A stretch of DNA of 64,000 nt, from NCBI GenBank assembly GCA_005518205.2, contig RFFC02000004.1:1-64000 (forward strand). Reading direction: 5' to 3'. The notes under the pieces are model-generated. The model was not told where the DNA came from, did no database searches, and saw nothing but the letters and a program-made list of their open reading frames with translations. Numbering within the stretch: position 1 is the first letter of the stretch; each line of letters starts with the position of its first letter. A program made the translations under genes and the position numbers. Below, piece by piece: positions 54,866 to 63,411 of this stretch. The stretch is from Hormoscilla sp. GUM202 (GTDB taxonomy: Bacteria > Cyanobacteriota > Cyanobacteriia > Cyanobacteriales > Desertifilaceae).

Positions 54866-54991
54866 AAAAAAACCGAGAGGAAGTCAATTAAATATTACTA
54901 AAGTTACAATAAATACAGTTATACTGAAAACAATGTTGAAATTACTTAGATGACAAGCGGCGGAGAGGAGCAAGGCACGCCAGCACTACCA

Positions 54992-55027
54992 CAATCCTAG
55001 CCGCTAGTTGCCGCTAGGATTGTTTTT
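54992..55027 (+). terminator. Terminator-like hairpin before the ketoacyl synthase gene
   Basis: CAATCCTAGC and GCTAGGATTG form a perfect 10-bp stem with an 11-nt loop, followed by TTTTT. No annotated plus-strand gene ends before it, so it may end a small RNA or an antisense transcript starting in 54870-54990, or attenuate transcription of the next gene. Confidence 0.6.
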
Positions 55028-55083
55028 CCTTACTCTCGACAGTTACCATTATATCATCCATCTAATCTCTCTCAAATAAAATT

Positions 55084-56292
55084 GTGGAAGTGGTCGTTAC
55101 TGGCATTGGTCTGGTGTCAGCTTTAGGGATGCTACAGACCAGTTGGCAGCGCCTGATCGCTGGTGAATCTGGCATCAGGCTTTCACAACCTTTTCGGGAA
55201 CTGCCACCACGACCTCTGGCCCTAATTGGCAAAACTCCGATGTATCCTGGTGCTGCATCTCCTGGGAGTGCGTTCCCAGGCGGAGCCTGGGAACGAGGCA
55301 CTACCCAGGATACATCGGCAGCTGACTTAACTACTCTCACTCAGCTGGTGGTGACCGAGGCGATCGCCGATGCAGGTCTAGTCCTACCATTGCCAGATGC
55401 TGGGGTGGCGATCGGGTCTAGTCGCGCTCATCAGGCTTCCTGGGAACAGCTAGCTAGACAATTACAAGAGGATTCTCTCATGTCCGGTGCCCATTGGTTG
55501 GATACCCTTCCGCATATGGTGGCTCACGCCTCGGCCCGGACGATCGGCTCTACTGGTCCGGTGTTAGCGCCAATGGCTGCTTGTGCTACGGGCCTCTGGG
55601 CGATCGCTCAAGGCTTCCATCTGATCCAGACTGGTCAATGCCAGCGGGCGATCGCCGGGGCAGTGGAAGCTCCAGTGACGCCCTTAACCCTGGCAGGCTT
55701 TACCCGGATGGGAGCCTTAGCTGCCACTGGTGCCTATCCTTTTGACAAAAATCGCGAAGGTTTGGTTTTGGGGGAGGGTGCAGCTGTCTTGGTGCTGGAG
55801 TCAGCAACAGTAGCTAGGCGTCGCGGAGCCCGGGTTTACGGACGAGTGCTCGGGTTTGGCTTCACAAATGATGGTTATCATGCTATAGTTCCAGAACTGG
55901 GAGGGAAGAGGGCGATCGGGGCTGTGAAGCAATGTCTGGAGCGATCGGGCCTGGAGACAGCTGACATTGACTACATCCATGCTCACGGCACCAGTACGAG
56001 GTTGAATGACCAGAACGAAGCAAAATTAATTCAATATTTATTTCCTCAAGGCGTTCCTGTCAGTTCCACCAAGGGAGCTACAGGTCACAGCCTGGGAGCA
56101 TCTGGGGCCTTGGGAGTAGCTTTCTGTCTGATGGCGTTACAGGAGCAGCTATTGCCCCCTTCTGTAGGATTGAAAGCACCAGAATTTGATTTAGATTTAC
56201 TGATGGCACCGCGTCGGTGTCAGGTGCGGCGGGTGCTGTGTTTGAGTTTTGGCTTTGGGGGCCAGAATGGGGCGATCGTCTTAGGAAAGTAA
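55084..56292 (+). CDS. Beta-ketoacyl-ACP synthase (FabF-like)
   Basis: This 402-residue condensing enzyme has the active-site Cys in MAACATGLWAIAQG (about residue 168) and the two catalytic His residues in HAHGTST and KGATGHSLGASG. It starts VVVTGIGLVSALG from GTG 55084. Residues about 52-78 (YPGAASPGSAFPGGAWERG) are an insertion relative to normal synthases and are encoded by an 82-bp palindrome. No acyl carrier protein or other fatty-acid gene is adjacent, so its substrate is open; it may be a secondary or divergent KAS. Confidence 0.88.
   Translation: MEVVVTGIGLVSALGMLQTSWQRLIAGESGIRLSQPFRELPPRPLALIGKTPMYPGAASPGSAFPGGAWERGTTQDTSAADLTTLTQLVVTEAIADAGLVLPLPDAGVAIGSSRAHQASWEQLARQLQEDSLMSGAHWLDTLPHMVAHASARTIGSTGPVLAPMAACATGLWAIAQGFHLIQTGQCQRAIAGAVEAPVTPLTLAGFTRMGALAATGAYPFDKNREGLVLGEGAAVLVLESATVARRRGARVYGRVLGFGFTNDGYHAIVPELGGKRAIGAVKQCLERSGLETADIDYIHAHGTSTRLNDQNEAKLIQYLFPQGVPVSSTKGATGHSLGASGALGVAFCLMALQEQLLPPSVGLKAPEFDLDLLMAPRRCQVRRVLCLSFGFGGQNGAIVLGK
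55237..55318. repeat. 82-bp palindromic element inserted in frame within the ketoacyl synthase gene
   Basis: Outer arms CCGATGTATCCTGG (55237-55250) and CCAGGATACATCGG (55305-55318) are perfectly complementary. An inner pair GTTCCCAGGC and GCCTGGGAAC lies at the centre. The inner motif is a dispersed intergenic repeat seen near 37535, 39105, 39840 and 39900. The insertion keeps the frame open. Confidence 0.88.
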
Positions 56293-56336
56293 GTAAGATA
56301 AATGTGTTATACTGCTGAAAAAAGAGGAGTCATTGT

Positions 56337-56561
56337 ATGCTAAAGGCACATAGACAAAAAGCGATAATCCAGTCCGGAGGTGTGATAAGTATTAGCTCGC
56401 CAGAACTTCCAGCTGGTACGATAGCAGAGGTGATTGTGATTGTGGATGCATCGATTGAAGAGCCTAAAAAGTCCTTAACTAGCTTCATTGGGGCTGGCAA
56501 AGGTAGTTTTGCAACGCCAGAAGAAGCTGATGAGTTTATCCGTCAACTGCGAGGAGAATGA
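56337..56561 (+). CDS. Putative type II antitoxin
   Basis: This 74-residue protein (MLKAHRQKAIIQSGGVISISSPELPAGTIAEVIVIVDAS) has the form of small antitoxins paired with PIN toxins in cyanobacteria; the C-terminus (SFATPEEADEFIRQLRGE) is a typical toxin-neutralising segment. It overlaps the start of the following PIN gene by 4 nt (ATGA at 56558). Confidence 0.75.
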   Translation: MLKAHRQKAIIQSGGVISISSPELPAGTIAEVIVIVDASIEEPKKSLTSFIGAGKGSFATPEEADEFIRQLRGE

Positions 56562-57003
56562 ATATCTTAAACGCTATCCAGGACAAAGGCGGCGGTATCT
56601 TGATACCAACATCTGGATTTATACCTGGGAAGAATATCCGACCTTTGTCACTGATTTAAGGGAATTATTTCAAAGTATTGACGCTGGCGATCTGGAAGCA
56701 GTAACCAGTGAGCTGACACTGGCTGAAGTCTTGGTTAAACCTGCTAGGGATGGCAACTTAGAATTGCAAACACTGTACAGACTAGCAATTCAGAATATTG
56801 GGGGCTTGCATGTAGCTCCAGTTAGTCGTGAGGTCTTGAGCGAAGCTGCTCAACTGTCTGCTAGCACTAACCTGAAATTACTGGATGCTATTCATGCAAC
56901 AACTGCTATCCTAACTGAGTGTTCAACTTTCCTTACAAATGACAAACTGTTTCGGAGAGTTTCTCAGTTACATGTTGTTTTGCTTTCCGATATGAACTCT
57001 TAG
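56558..57003 (+). pseudogene. PIN-domain (VapC-like) toxin with a frame problem near the start
   Basis: ATG 56558 overlaps the antitoxin stop and gives MNILNAIQ, but one base is missing after it. The correct frame continues GQRRRYLDTNIWIYTWEEYP, with PIN Asp in YLDTN, then SELTLAEVLVKP and LKLLDAIHATTAI with the distal acidic residue, ending at 57003. The body of the gene is intact. Translation in the correct frame could start at ATG 56530 inside the antitoxin gene, giving an odd N-terminal extension. A single-base deletion at about 56583 is the simplest reading. Confidence 0.75.
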
Positions 57004-57300
57004 TTTTTGTGACTTGTCATATTATCCTCGTCATCAGTACCAACCCAGAAGGTAAGACCACCTCGTTTTTTAACTTGCTCTTCTAAGTCTACCACAAGCG
57101 ATCGCCCAATTCCTTTTCTCCGACAGTCGGCACGACTAATGGATGTAATTCCCACAGGTTTCCATTATACTGGGGAATGCCGCCAATCCATCCCCAAATT
57201 TTACCAGCTTCGTCAACAGCTACTCTGCTAATTATATCAGTTTTCAAAGATGCTTTTACTTCTTGCAAAGCCCTTTATCTGGCCACTGGGCCAATGCTGT
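57001..57300 (-). pseudogene. GNAT acetyltransferase remnant
   Basis: Two frames on the minus strand together spell an aminoglycoside-6'-acetyltransferase-like GNAT end. The first reads KTDIISRVAVDEAGKIWGWIGGIPQYNGNLWELHPLVV; after a shift near 57130 the second reads RRKGIGRSLVVDLEEQVKKRGGLTFWVGTDDED, with the acetyl-CoA motif RRKGIG. The N-terminal part is missing or decayed. It is a frameshifted fragment. Confidence 0.75.
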
Positions 57301-57338
57301 TGAAAACTGGTAAATAACAATGTCCCTGTCTGGGCGGC

Positions 57339-57393
57339 AGTAGCACTTGACATGCGTGATAATATATTATATCACCCTATGTCAAGTGATACT
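57339..57393. repeat. Palindromic repeat related to the rplU-rpmA spacer repeat
   Basis: AGTAGCACTTGACATGCGTGATA (57339 on) and the complementary TATCACCCTATGTCAAGTGATACT ending at 57393 form arms of about 24 bp with three or four mismatches around an AT-rich centre. The motif CACTTGACAT-GTGATA is shared with 28994-29042. Confidence 0.78.
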
Positions 57394-57438
57394 GGATCGC
57401 CATTTCATTGTCCGCAGACAAACTAACTATATCGCAAC

Positions 57439-58044
57439 TCATTTTTCTCCGGCCATCCAAACTAGGTAACCTAACATCCGATCTACTGGTGGCAAGGAAT
57501 ACACATTCAGGTCTATTGTGAGGGTTGATTGCACTAAGCTCATAAACTGCCATTGAATCCCATTACTCACACTACCATAAATCCTCGGGATGGGATTAGA
57601 TTGCGCCTCATTAAACCGTTGAACGGCAACCATCTCAGCAATGCACTGACCAAAACCTGTTTTCAGATCGGTTCTCTTCGCTTCCACCACCACAACCGCT
57701 GGCGCTTCAATTTCTAGGACTGCTGTTGAACGGGTGAGCAAAAAGTCACAGACCCCATTTAGCCCCACTGATTCATCGACATTAAATTCTTCTCCAGAAA
57801 ATAGGCTAACCTGACGATCTAACTTTCGTCTTACTTCTAGCAGCATTGGGTAGATAATTCCTTCCGAACGGGCCTTCTCACTTCCAGATGTCCCTACTAT
57901 TGGTAAGCTTTCTTGCAGATAGCCCTCTAGGATGGGGGAAGGTTCGATCGCCTCTATCTCTGGCAAAAAGCGATCGCCCTCAACCACGGTCAAGTTGAAA
58001 GCTGTTTTGGCGCTGCTAATAGTTTTGAACTGACTGTAAGACAT
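57439..58044 (-). CDS. Conserved protein with PD-(D/E)xK nuclease-like core
   Basis: This 201-residue protein has the pattern VGLNGVCDFLLTRS (Asp), APAVVVVEAKRTDLKTGFGQCIAEMVA (Glu-x-Lys and a following Gln), which fits a restriction-endonuclease-like fold. No operon partner is obvious. Similar proteins are frequent in cyanobacteria and uncharacterised. A nuclease function is inferred from the motif spacing only. Confidence 0.65.
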   Translation of the reverse strand: MSYSQFKTISSAKTAFNLTVVEGDRFLPEIEAIEPSPILEGYLQESLPIVGTSGSEKARSEGIIYPMLLEVRRKLDRQVSLFSGEEFNVDESVGLNGVCDFLLTRSTAVLEIEAPAVVVVEAKRTDLKTGFGQCIAEMVAVQRFNEAQSNPIPRIYGSVSNGIQWQFMSLVQSTLTIDLNVYSLPPVDRMLGYLVWMAGEK

Positions 58045-58108
58045 AAAATAACTTCCAGATAGAGTTCAAAGGAAGAATACAAGTTGACAATTGTCAATTG
58101 TTCAAAAC

Positions 58109-59326
58109 CTACATTCCCATTGCCTGACCTGCCAACCAACCAGTAGTCCAGGCACTCTGGAAATTGAACCCGCCAGTAACGCCATCAATATCCAGAATTT
58201 CCCCGGCAAAATATAAACCCCGACAACAGCGACTCTCCATTGTTTGAAAATTCACTTCCTGCAAACTCACGCCACCACAAGTAACGAACTCTTCCTTAAA
58301 CGCCCCTTTACCTGTAATTTGATAAGTTCCTTGGTTCAGTTCTAGCACCAACTCGTGCAATAATTTATTAGATAACCCCGCCCATCTATCCCGTTCCCCA
58401 ATCCCGATATTATACAGTAACTGCTGCCAAAGACGGCGGGGCAGGGGCAGCGGACAGCTAGATGCGATCGCCCGCTTGGGCAGTTGGGACTTGACCTGCA
58501 ACAGCATTTTCCGCAATTGTTCTTGCTGGTACTGGGGCAACCAATTTACTATTAATGATGTCTGATAACCGCATTCATGCAAAACCCTTGCCCCCCAAGC
58601 AGAAAGTTTCAAGATCGCCGGACCACTCAACCCCCAATGGGTAATTAACAATGGTCCAGTGTGTGCTAACTTGGCTATGGGCAACTGCACTCGCACATTT
58701 TCCACGGAAACCCCTGCTAAACCTTCGATCCTCGGATCGGAAATCTTAAAAGTAAACAAAGAAGGAACGGGTGGGATAATCTTATGACCGTTAGCTGCTG
58801 CTAGTTGATAACCCCGTGGGTTGCTGCCTGTGGCCAAAAGGACGCGATCGGTCTTTAACCATTCTCCCGACTTCAACCCGACTGCAAACCCATCCGGTTG
58901 CCGCGAAACGGAAACCACCGTTGCACCCGTGCGCATATTCACCCCAGCGGCGATCGCCCCTTCCAAGAGACAATCTACAATAGTTTGGGAATCATCTGTA
59001 ACGGGAAACATCCGTCCGTCCGCCTCAGTTTTCAGTTTTACTCCGTGGGAGGCGAACCAGTTAACGGTATCCCGAGGTTGAAAGCGGGTGAAAGGGCCCC
59101 GCAACGCTTTCCCACCTCTAGGGTAATTTTGTACTAGCATAGCGGGGTCGAAATAAGCATGGGTCACATTACAGCGTCCGCCCCCAGAGATGCGGACCTT
59201 TCCTAGCAGTTCGACTCCTGCTTCTAGTAACGTGACTTGGGTGTGTTCGTGGCAAGTCGCGCAGGCGATCGCCCCAAAAACGCCCGAGGCGCCACCACCG
59301 ACCACCACAACTCGCTGCCAACTCAT
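58109..59326 (-). CDS. BaiN/HI0933-family NAD(P)/FAD-dependent oxidoreductase
   Basis: This flavoprotein of 405 residues has the dinucleotide-binding start VVVVGGGASGVFGAI, the family motif LGKVRISGGGRCNVTH (about 41-56), an insert domain and the closing FAD motif GLYFAGEILDIDGVTGGFNFQSAWTTG. The family includes poorly characterised reductases related to BaiN. It starts 5 bp after the rubredoxin stop codon, so rubredoxin may donate or accept electrons; that link is inferred. Confidence 0.88.
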   Translation of the reverse strand: MSWQRVVVVGGGASGVFGAIACATCHEHTQVTLLEAGVELLGKVRISGGGRCNVTHAYFDPAMLVQNYPRGGKALRGPFTRFQPRDTVNWFASHGVKLKTEADGRMFPVTDDSQTIVDCLLEGAIAAGVNMRTGATVVSVSRQPDGFAVGLKSGEWLKTDRVLLATGSNPRGYQLAAANGHKIIPPVPSLFTFKISDPRIEGLAGVSVENVRVQLPIAKLAHTGPLLITHWGLSGPAILKLSAWGARVLHECGYQTSLIVNWLPQYQQEQLRKMLLQVKSQLPKRAIASSCPLPLPRRLWQQLLYNIGIGERDRWAGLSNKLLHELVLELNQGTYQITGKGAFKEEFVTCGGVSLQEVNFQTMESRCCRGLYFAGEILDIDGVTGGFNFQSAWTTGWLAGQAMGM

Positions 59327-59331
59327 CAAAT

Positions 59332-59493
59332 TTAATCTTCCGGTTCAAAATCCTCTTTTTCCACCCCGCAGACCGGACATACCCAGTCGGAGGGGATATC
59401 TTCAAAGGCCGTTCCTGGTGCTATGTCGCTATCTGGATCGCCCTCTTCCGGGTCATAGACGTAACCGCAGGCGGTGCATACATATTTCTTCAT
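59332..59493 (-). CDS. Rubredoxin
   Basis: This 53-residue iron protein has two CxxC pairs ([10 protein letters not shown] and WVCPVCGV) with the usual spacing and [22 protein letters not shown] between them. The ATG at 59493 follows GAGGAGGACACC, a strong ribosome-binding site. It has no membrane anchor, so it differs from the thylakoid RubA of photosystem assembly. It is co-transcribed with the flavoprotein gene. Confidence 0.95.
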   Translation of the reverse strand: MKKYVCTACGYVYDPEEGDPDSDIAPGTAFEDIPSDWVCPVCGVEKEDFEPED

Positions 59494-59627
59494 GTTGGTG
59501 TCCTCCTCATCTTGCCTGGATCTTACCAGCAGGTGGCACCTGAATATAAAAATAAACCAGGTTTTTCCCATATGCCTGGTTTCTGGGCGACGGGTGAATA
59601 TGTCCGTAGCGAGAATCTCCTCCCATT

Positions 59628-59992
59628 TCAATGAGTATTGTAATCTTCAAACTCCCAGCGACCGTATCGACTCGTGAGGCAACCGTTTTCCAGTCCGGCG
59701 CTTCCGCCTCATCGCATAATCCCTGAATCACCTGCCAAATTAGATTGTAATCATATTTGGGCAGCAGCAGATAATGCCTGCCCAAAACATATCCAGTTGA
59801 CGACATCTTGTTTTCTAACCAGCGAGGACTGCATACCATAAAGTCAAAGGACTCACAACCTTGTTGTCCCTTTGGTCCCACCATTGCCTGCACCAACAAC
59901 CCAAAGCATTCAGCATCTAGGGGCGTAAACAAGGGCAAGTCAACAGCATCTGGACTGTGTAGACTACGTAACTCTGCTTGGATAATTTTCAT
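59628..59992 (-). pseudogene. Imm8-like immunity protein, frameshifted at the C-terminus
   Basis: The frame starts MKIIQAELRSLHSPDAVDLPLF and contains LLVQAMVGPKGQQGCESFDFMVCSPRWLE and GRHYLLLPKYDYNLIWQVI, the hallmarks of immunity protein 8. After SRV (near 59675) the normal ending is found in another frame ([14 protein letters not shown] then stop at 59628), while the original frame runs into the rubredoxin leader to 59507. One indel replaces the last 15 residues. No toxin gene is adjacent, so it is an orphan. Confidence 0.78.
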
Positions 59993-60153
59993 TGCTAGTG
60001 GTCCTCTAACATCGGTCGAGAAACAGTGTTTCTCTCGTCAGTTCATTGATATCTTGTTAATAGCGGCACCAGAAACTCTGTTTCTAGCTTATACTTTACC
60101 TATGAAAAAAAGTAATGCCTGAATATGTAGACTATCGCCCCACAAAACGGTGT

Positions 60154-60753
60154 CTATTTACCTTCTGCATCCGGTCGATCGTACCTAACAGCCAGTTGTT
60201 GGATTTCCTCATTGGTGTAATCTTCTATACCTATCAATATCTTATCAATTGCTTTACGGCGCATTCTTTGCAGCTTATTAATATTAAGTCCCAGACTTTC
60301 GATCGTTTCCTTGGCAGCAGCTTGCTTGTCCGGATCGTCCGTTGGCTGAATTTCTCCAGAACCCGTGTACTTAAAAAAATCCGCACAGTTAGCTTCTATT
60401 GGCGAAACCATCAGATTCTCATCATACCATTCTCCTTTCTTATGCCCGCAATGCACTGGTTTCGGGGGTGGTGTTTCACTTTCCCCTTGACAGGAAGCTA
60501 GCATATTCCTATATTCCAGTGCTAGATAGGGATGGGTACTGCGAGGTTTGAGATGTTCTATATGACAAGTTTCTCTTGTAATTCGCATCCCGCAGTAACA
60601 ACAGATGAAACCTTGCTCTTGTAACAAGGCGTTATAAACATCTGTTTTCTCCCGTCCGCTGAGAAGATCGTAGCTAGGTGTCCAGTCTTCGTTAGCGAGT
60701 TCTTTCCATGTAGTCAAGCTTTCTGGTTCTTCACCTTTCTTGATATATTTCAT
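60154..60753 (-). CDS. ptuB: HNH endonuclease PtuB-like (Septu system)
   Basis: This 199-residue protein has an HNH/zinc-finger core: FICCYCGMRI (CxxC), then CHIEHLKPRSTHPYLALEYRNMLASC, with catalytic His in the HIEHLKP motif, followed by a second zinc-type pair (HCGHKKG). This is the TIGR02646-type nuclease that pairs with an AAA/SMC-like ATPase in Septu anti-phage defence and in some retron systems. Its start overlaps the ATPase stop by 4 nt. No reverse transcriptase is nearby, so Septu is favoured over a retron. Confidence 0.88.
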   Translation of the reverse strand: MKYIKKGEEPESLTTWKELANEDWTPSYDLLSGREKTDVYNALLQEQGFICCYCGMRITRETCHIEHLKPRSTHPYLALEYRNMLASCQGESETPPPKPVHCGHKKGEWYDENLMVSPIEANCADFFKYTGSGEIQPTDDPDKQAAAKETIESLGLNINKLQRMRRKAIDKILIGIEDYTNEEIQQLAVRYDRPDAEGK

Positions 60754-62030
60754 CGATTGAGAATTTCCCTCCTGCGGATCAGTACATCAGCGCTAACGAA
60801 TTCTGGTTCGTCTGTGCCAATTTCTTTTGCTAGCTGTTGGCGCAACTCTCTAGCACCATTGATATCTCCTTTGTCGATCAGTCGGAATAAATCTAGGAGA
60901 CGATCTTTGATATCTTGAGGACGTTCGGGAACATCCATCAAGTCTTCCAAAATGCGATTGCTATCTCGACCAAAGGAACTTGACGGACGCTTGGCAACAA
61001 TTCCATTATCTGTTTTTTCTAGAATGTAAATTCCCTGGGGTTTAACGTGACTGACTACTTGTGGTGAATGGGTGGTGACGATAAATTGGCAGTTAGGGAA
61101 CGTTCGCGTTAATGCTGGAATAATTTCCCGTTGCCATTTGGGGTGAAGGTGTAGTTCAATTTCATCAATGAGAACGACGCCTTTGCCTTCGAGTGGATCT
61201 GATAAACCTGGGTTAGCAATTGCTAAACGCCTTGCCAAGTCTCCTACCGTTGCTAGCAAGCATTTTTCGCCATCAGAAAGTTGGTTGACGATCAATTTTT
61301 CACCTTCTTTTTCTAAAGTCATGCGGAGAGGAGAACGCCTGACACGCAAATTTGAAAATTCTGGTCTCAGTGAAGATATCGCTTTTCTAACAGCTTCCAA
61401 CTGTACATCTCGGTATTTGATTATGTGATATTCTATCTCTTTTTCATTCTCTTGCTGGCGTAATAATTCTAGTTTATTTTCATTTTCTATATCCTCTTGA
61501 TTTCTAAACCATTCAAAAAATCTCCTAAAGTCTATTTCGCCACTTTCAAGCGCACCATCATAGGCATCTTTCGGCTCAAATGAATGCTGCGTGCGAATCC
61601 TTAACGGAATATTCAGTACCACACGATTGGTAGCATAAAAAATCACAACTGGCAATTGAGAATCGTCGTTTAACTGGCTATGTATCTTTTCGACAAATGT
61701 TTCCAACTCTGTTAGCTTGCTGCTGGTATCTCCATTCCGAGCCTTTGTTAAAGACCAAGTTACTTTTTGAAAATCATATAAAATATCAATCTCGTTATGT
61801 GTCTCCCTGTCTTTATTCGTAATATCTTCGTTCTTGAATGGCCGTTCCGAATTGCTTTGAGTTTGAATTCTTCCTGTGAACCAAGACAGCAAAATTGAGA
61901 TACAATCCAGAATACTAGATTTCCCCACGCCGTTGATACCGATGAGTACGGTTGGTCCGTCAGCATCGAACTCCAGGGTCATCTGGTCAATTACGCGAAA
62001 TGCTTTCATGCTCAAGCGCTTGACTTTCAT
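60750..62030 (-). CDS. ptuA: ATPase PtuA-like (Septu system), SMC/RecF-like AAA
   Basis: This ATPase of about 426 residues begins MKVKRLSMKAFRVIDQ, with Walker A GINGVGKSS (about 32-40), an insertion with coiled-coil features (ENENKLELLRQQENEKEIEYH), the signature NQLSDGEKCLLATV, Walker B GVVLIDEIELHLHP and the H-loop VTTHSPQVVS. It forms a defence pair with the HNH nuclease, where nucleotide hydrolysis controls nuclease activity. ATG 62030 is preferred. An upstream TTG (62069) with AAGGAG before it, or GTG 62093, could add 13-21 residues. Confidence 0.88.
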   Translation of the reverse strand: MKVKRLSMKAFRVIDQMTLEFDADGPTVLIGINGVGKSSILDCISILLSWFTGRIQTQSNSERPFKNEDITNKDRETHNEIDILYDFQKVTWSLTKARNGDTSSKLTELETFVEKIHSQLNDDSQLPVVIFYATNRVVLNIPLRIRTQHSFEPKDAYDGALESGEIDFRRFFEWFRNQEDIENENKLELLRQQENEKEIEYHIIKYRDVQLEAVRKAISSLRPEFSNLRVRRSPLRMTLEKEGEKLIVNQLSDGEKCLLATVGDLARRLAIANPGLSDPLEGKGVVLIDEIELHLHPKWQREIIPALTRTFPNCQFIVTTHSPQVVSHVKPQGIYILEKTDNGIVAKRPSSSFGRDSNRILEDLMDVPERPQDIKDRLLDLFRLIDKGDINGARELRQQLAKEIGTDEPEFVSADVLIRRREILNR

Positions 62031-62105
62031 GGCGATTTGATTAGCTCGATTTATTCGGAATACAGTCTGCTGCAATGGCTCCTTAAGCGACACCTTTCTA
62101 TAGCA

Positions 62106-62143
62106 AGCCCTTAGCAGGAGTTACACAACTCCTGCTAAGGGCT
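62106..62143. repeat. Perfect 17-bp inverted repeat upstream of ptuA
   Basis: AGCCCTTAGCAGGAGTT, loop ACAC and its exact complement form a strong hairpin just upstream of the defence operon. No T-run follows in either direction. It could be a terminator for the upstream gene, an operator, or a dispersed repeat. Confidence 0.88.
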
Positions 62144-62249
62144 GAAAAGCATGCCAGACAAGGGTTTCATCTGTCATCTCTCAGCCAGAAAATTGGCACA
62201 AATGTGGAGGAAGCACTATACACAGTCTATAAATGCTCTATATTATATG

Positions 62250-62627
62250 TTATAGCGACATGCCCATAAATTTTCTATATATCCCGCCCCAGTTCTCCGA
62301 CTGCTGGCGATCGCCCTGGCACCACTGTTGACTCCATGACTCCCATTCTACCTCCCGATCGCCATAAATCAACAATACTTCTTCTCGTTCTCGCTGATGA
62401 CCTGCTAAATTTACTCCAGAGCGCTGCTTGCACAACCAGTATACCAAAGCCTGGAACTCTGCCCGCCTGCGAATTTTATCTGTCTTATCGACTTGCACTT
62501 GCAACTGCTGTCCGTTAGAAAAGAGTAATTCTACAGGGGTCATCAGTAAGGCTATCGCCACTAATATTACCCCCACATAAGAGTTAACATGCTGGCGAAC
62601 TGGCCCAAGTATTTGCTCATCATCCAT
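62250..62627 (-). CDS. Hypothetical protein with one membrane segment
   Basis: From ATG 62627 the protein has about 125 residues with one hydrophobic segment (YVGVILVAIALLMTPVELLF, about 17-36) and a charged C-terminal part rich in Gln, Glu and Trp (EVEWESWSQQWCQGDRQQ). A longer frame starts at 62678. I do not recognise the family. It reads toward the Septu operon but is separated by the hairpin at 62106-62143. Confidence 0.5.
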   Translation of the reverse strand: MDDEQILGPVRQHVNSYVGVILVAIALLMTPVELLFSNGQQLQVQVDKTDKIRRRAEFQALVYWLCKQRSGVNLAGHQREREEVLLIYGDREVEWESWSQQWCQGDRQQSENWGGIYRKFMGMSL

Positions 62628-62855
62628 GTCCCAACATAAATGAGTATAAGCCAAAGTTTCCAGATTTTCTAGCACCACCTAAAAAATATCTAATAGTTGT
62701 TATTAGTAGCCCGCGCAGGCGGGTTTGGTTATTGTCGCCCCACCAGAAATGGTGAGGGTGGGGGCGATCGCCCTTGACAGAAGCTAATTATAATAGTAAT
62801 AGATTGATATTGTCAAGGCAATCAGACTCAGTAACTAAGACAGAAGGATATACCA

Positions 62856-63374
62856 ATGGTGCAGCCTCCCCAGAGATCTCCCCTAGTCAACATTGGACAA
62901 CCAGACCGCAAGCAAGCAAGCATAGAACGTCTCCGCACCATCAGCCGTCTGCTAGACAACGCAATTTCCATTCCAGGTACAGACTATGGTGTAGGGATAG
63001 ACCCCCTGCTGGGGCTACTGCCGGTCGGTGGCGATTTGATTAGCTCGATTTTCTCCGCTTATATGGTAGTAGAAGCGGCACGATTGGGCCTGCCGAGAGA
63101 AAGCCTAATAAGAATGGTGACCAACCTGATCCTGGACACCCTAGCTGGCACAGTGCCAGTGCTGGGGGACCTGTTTGATGTTGCCTGGAAAGCCAATGCC
63201 AGGAATATGGAACTGATAGAATCCCATATGCAATCCCCCCTGTCCAGCCAAAAAGCAGACAAGTGGTTCGTGTTCCTGCTGTTGACAGGGTTAGGTCTAA
63301 TGGTGGTTGGTGCAGCGACTTTGACCATCACGATTATCGCACTGGTGCTAAACATGTTGGGCCATTTATTCTAA
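62856..63374 (+). CDS. DUF4112 membrane protein
   Basis: This 172-residue protein has the DUF4112 pattern: LRTISRLLDNAISIPGTDYGVGIDPLLGLLPVGGDLISSIFSAYMVVEAARLGLP, then TLAGTVPVLGDLFDVAWKANARN, and a C-terminal membrane helix (WFVFLLLTGLGLMVVGAATLTITIIALVL). Function unknown; probably an inner or thylakoid membrane protein. Confidence 0.9.
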   Translation: MVQPPQRSPLVNIGQPDRKQASIERLRTISRLLDNAISIPGTDYGVGIDPLLGLLPVGGDLISSIFSAYMVVEAARLGLPRESLIRMVTNLILDTLAGTVPVLGDLFDVAWKANARNMELIESHMQSPLSSQKADKWFVFLLLTGLGLMVVGAATLTITIIALVLNMLGHLF

Positions 63375-63411
63375 ATCTGGTGAACGGACAGGCGATCCGC
63401 CCGGACTACGT

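Noticed and set aside
60154..62093. Retron with HNH/ATPase effectors
   Set aside because: No reverse transcriptase gene or msr/msd-like structure is found beside the pair; Septu explains it.
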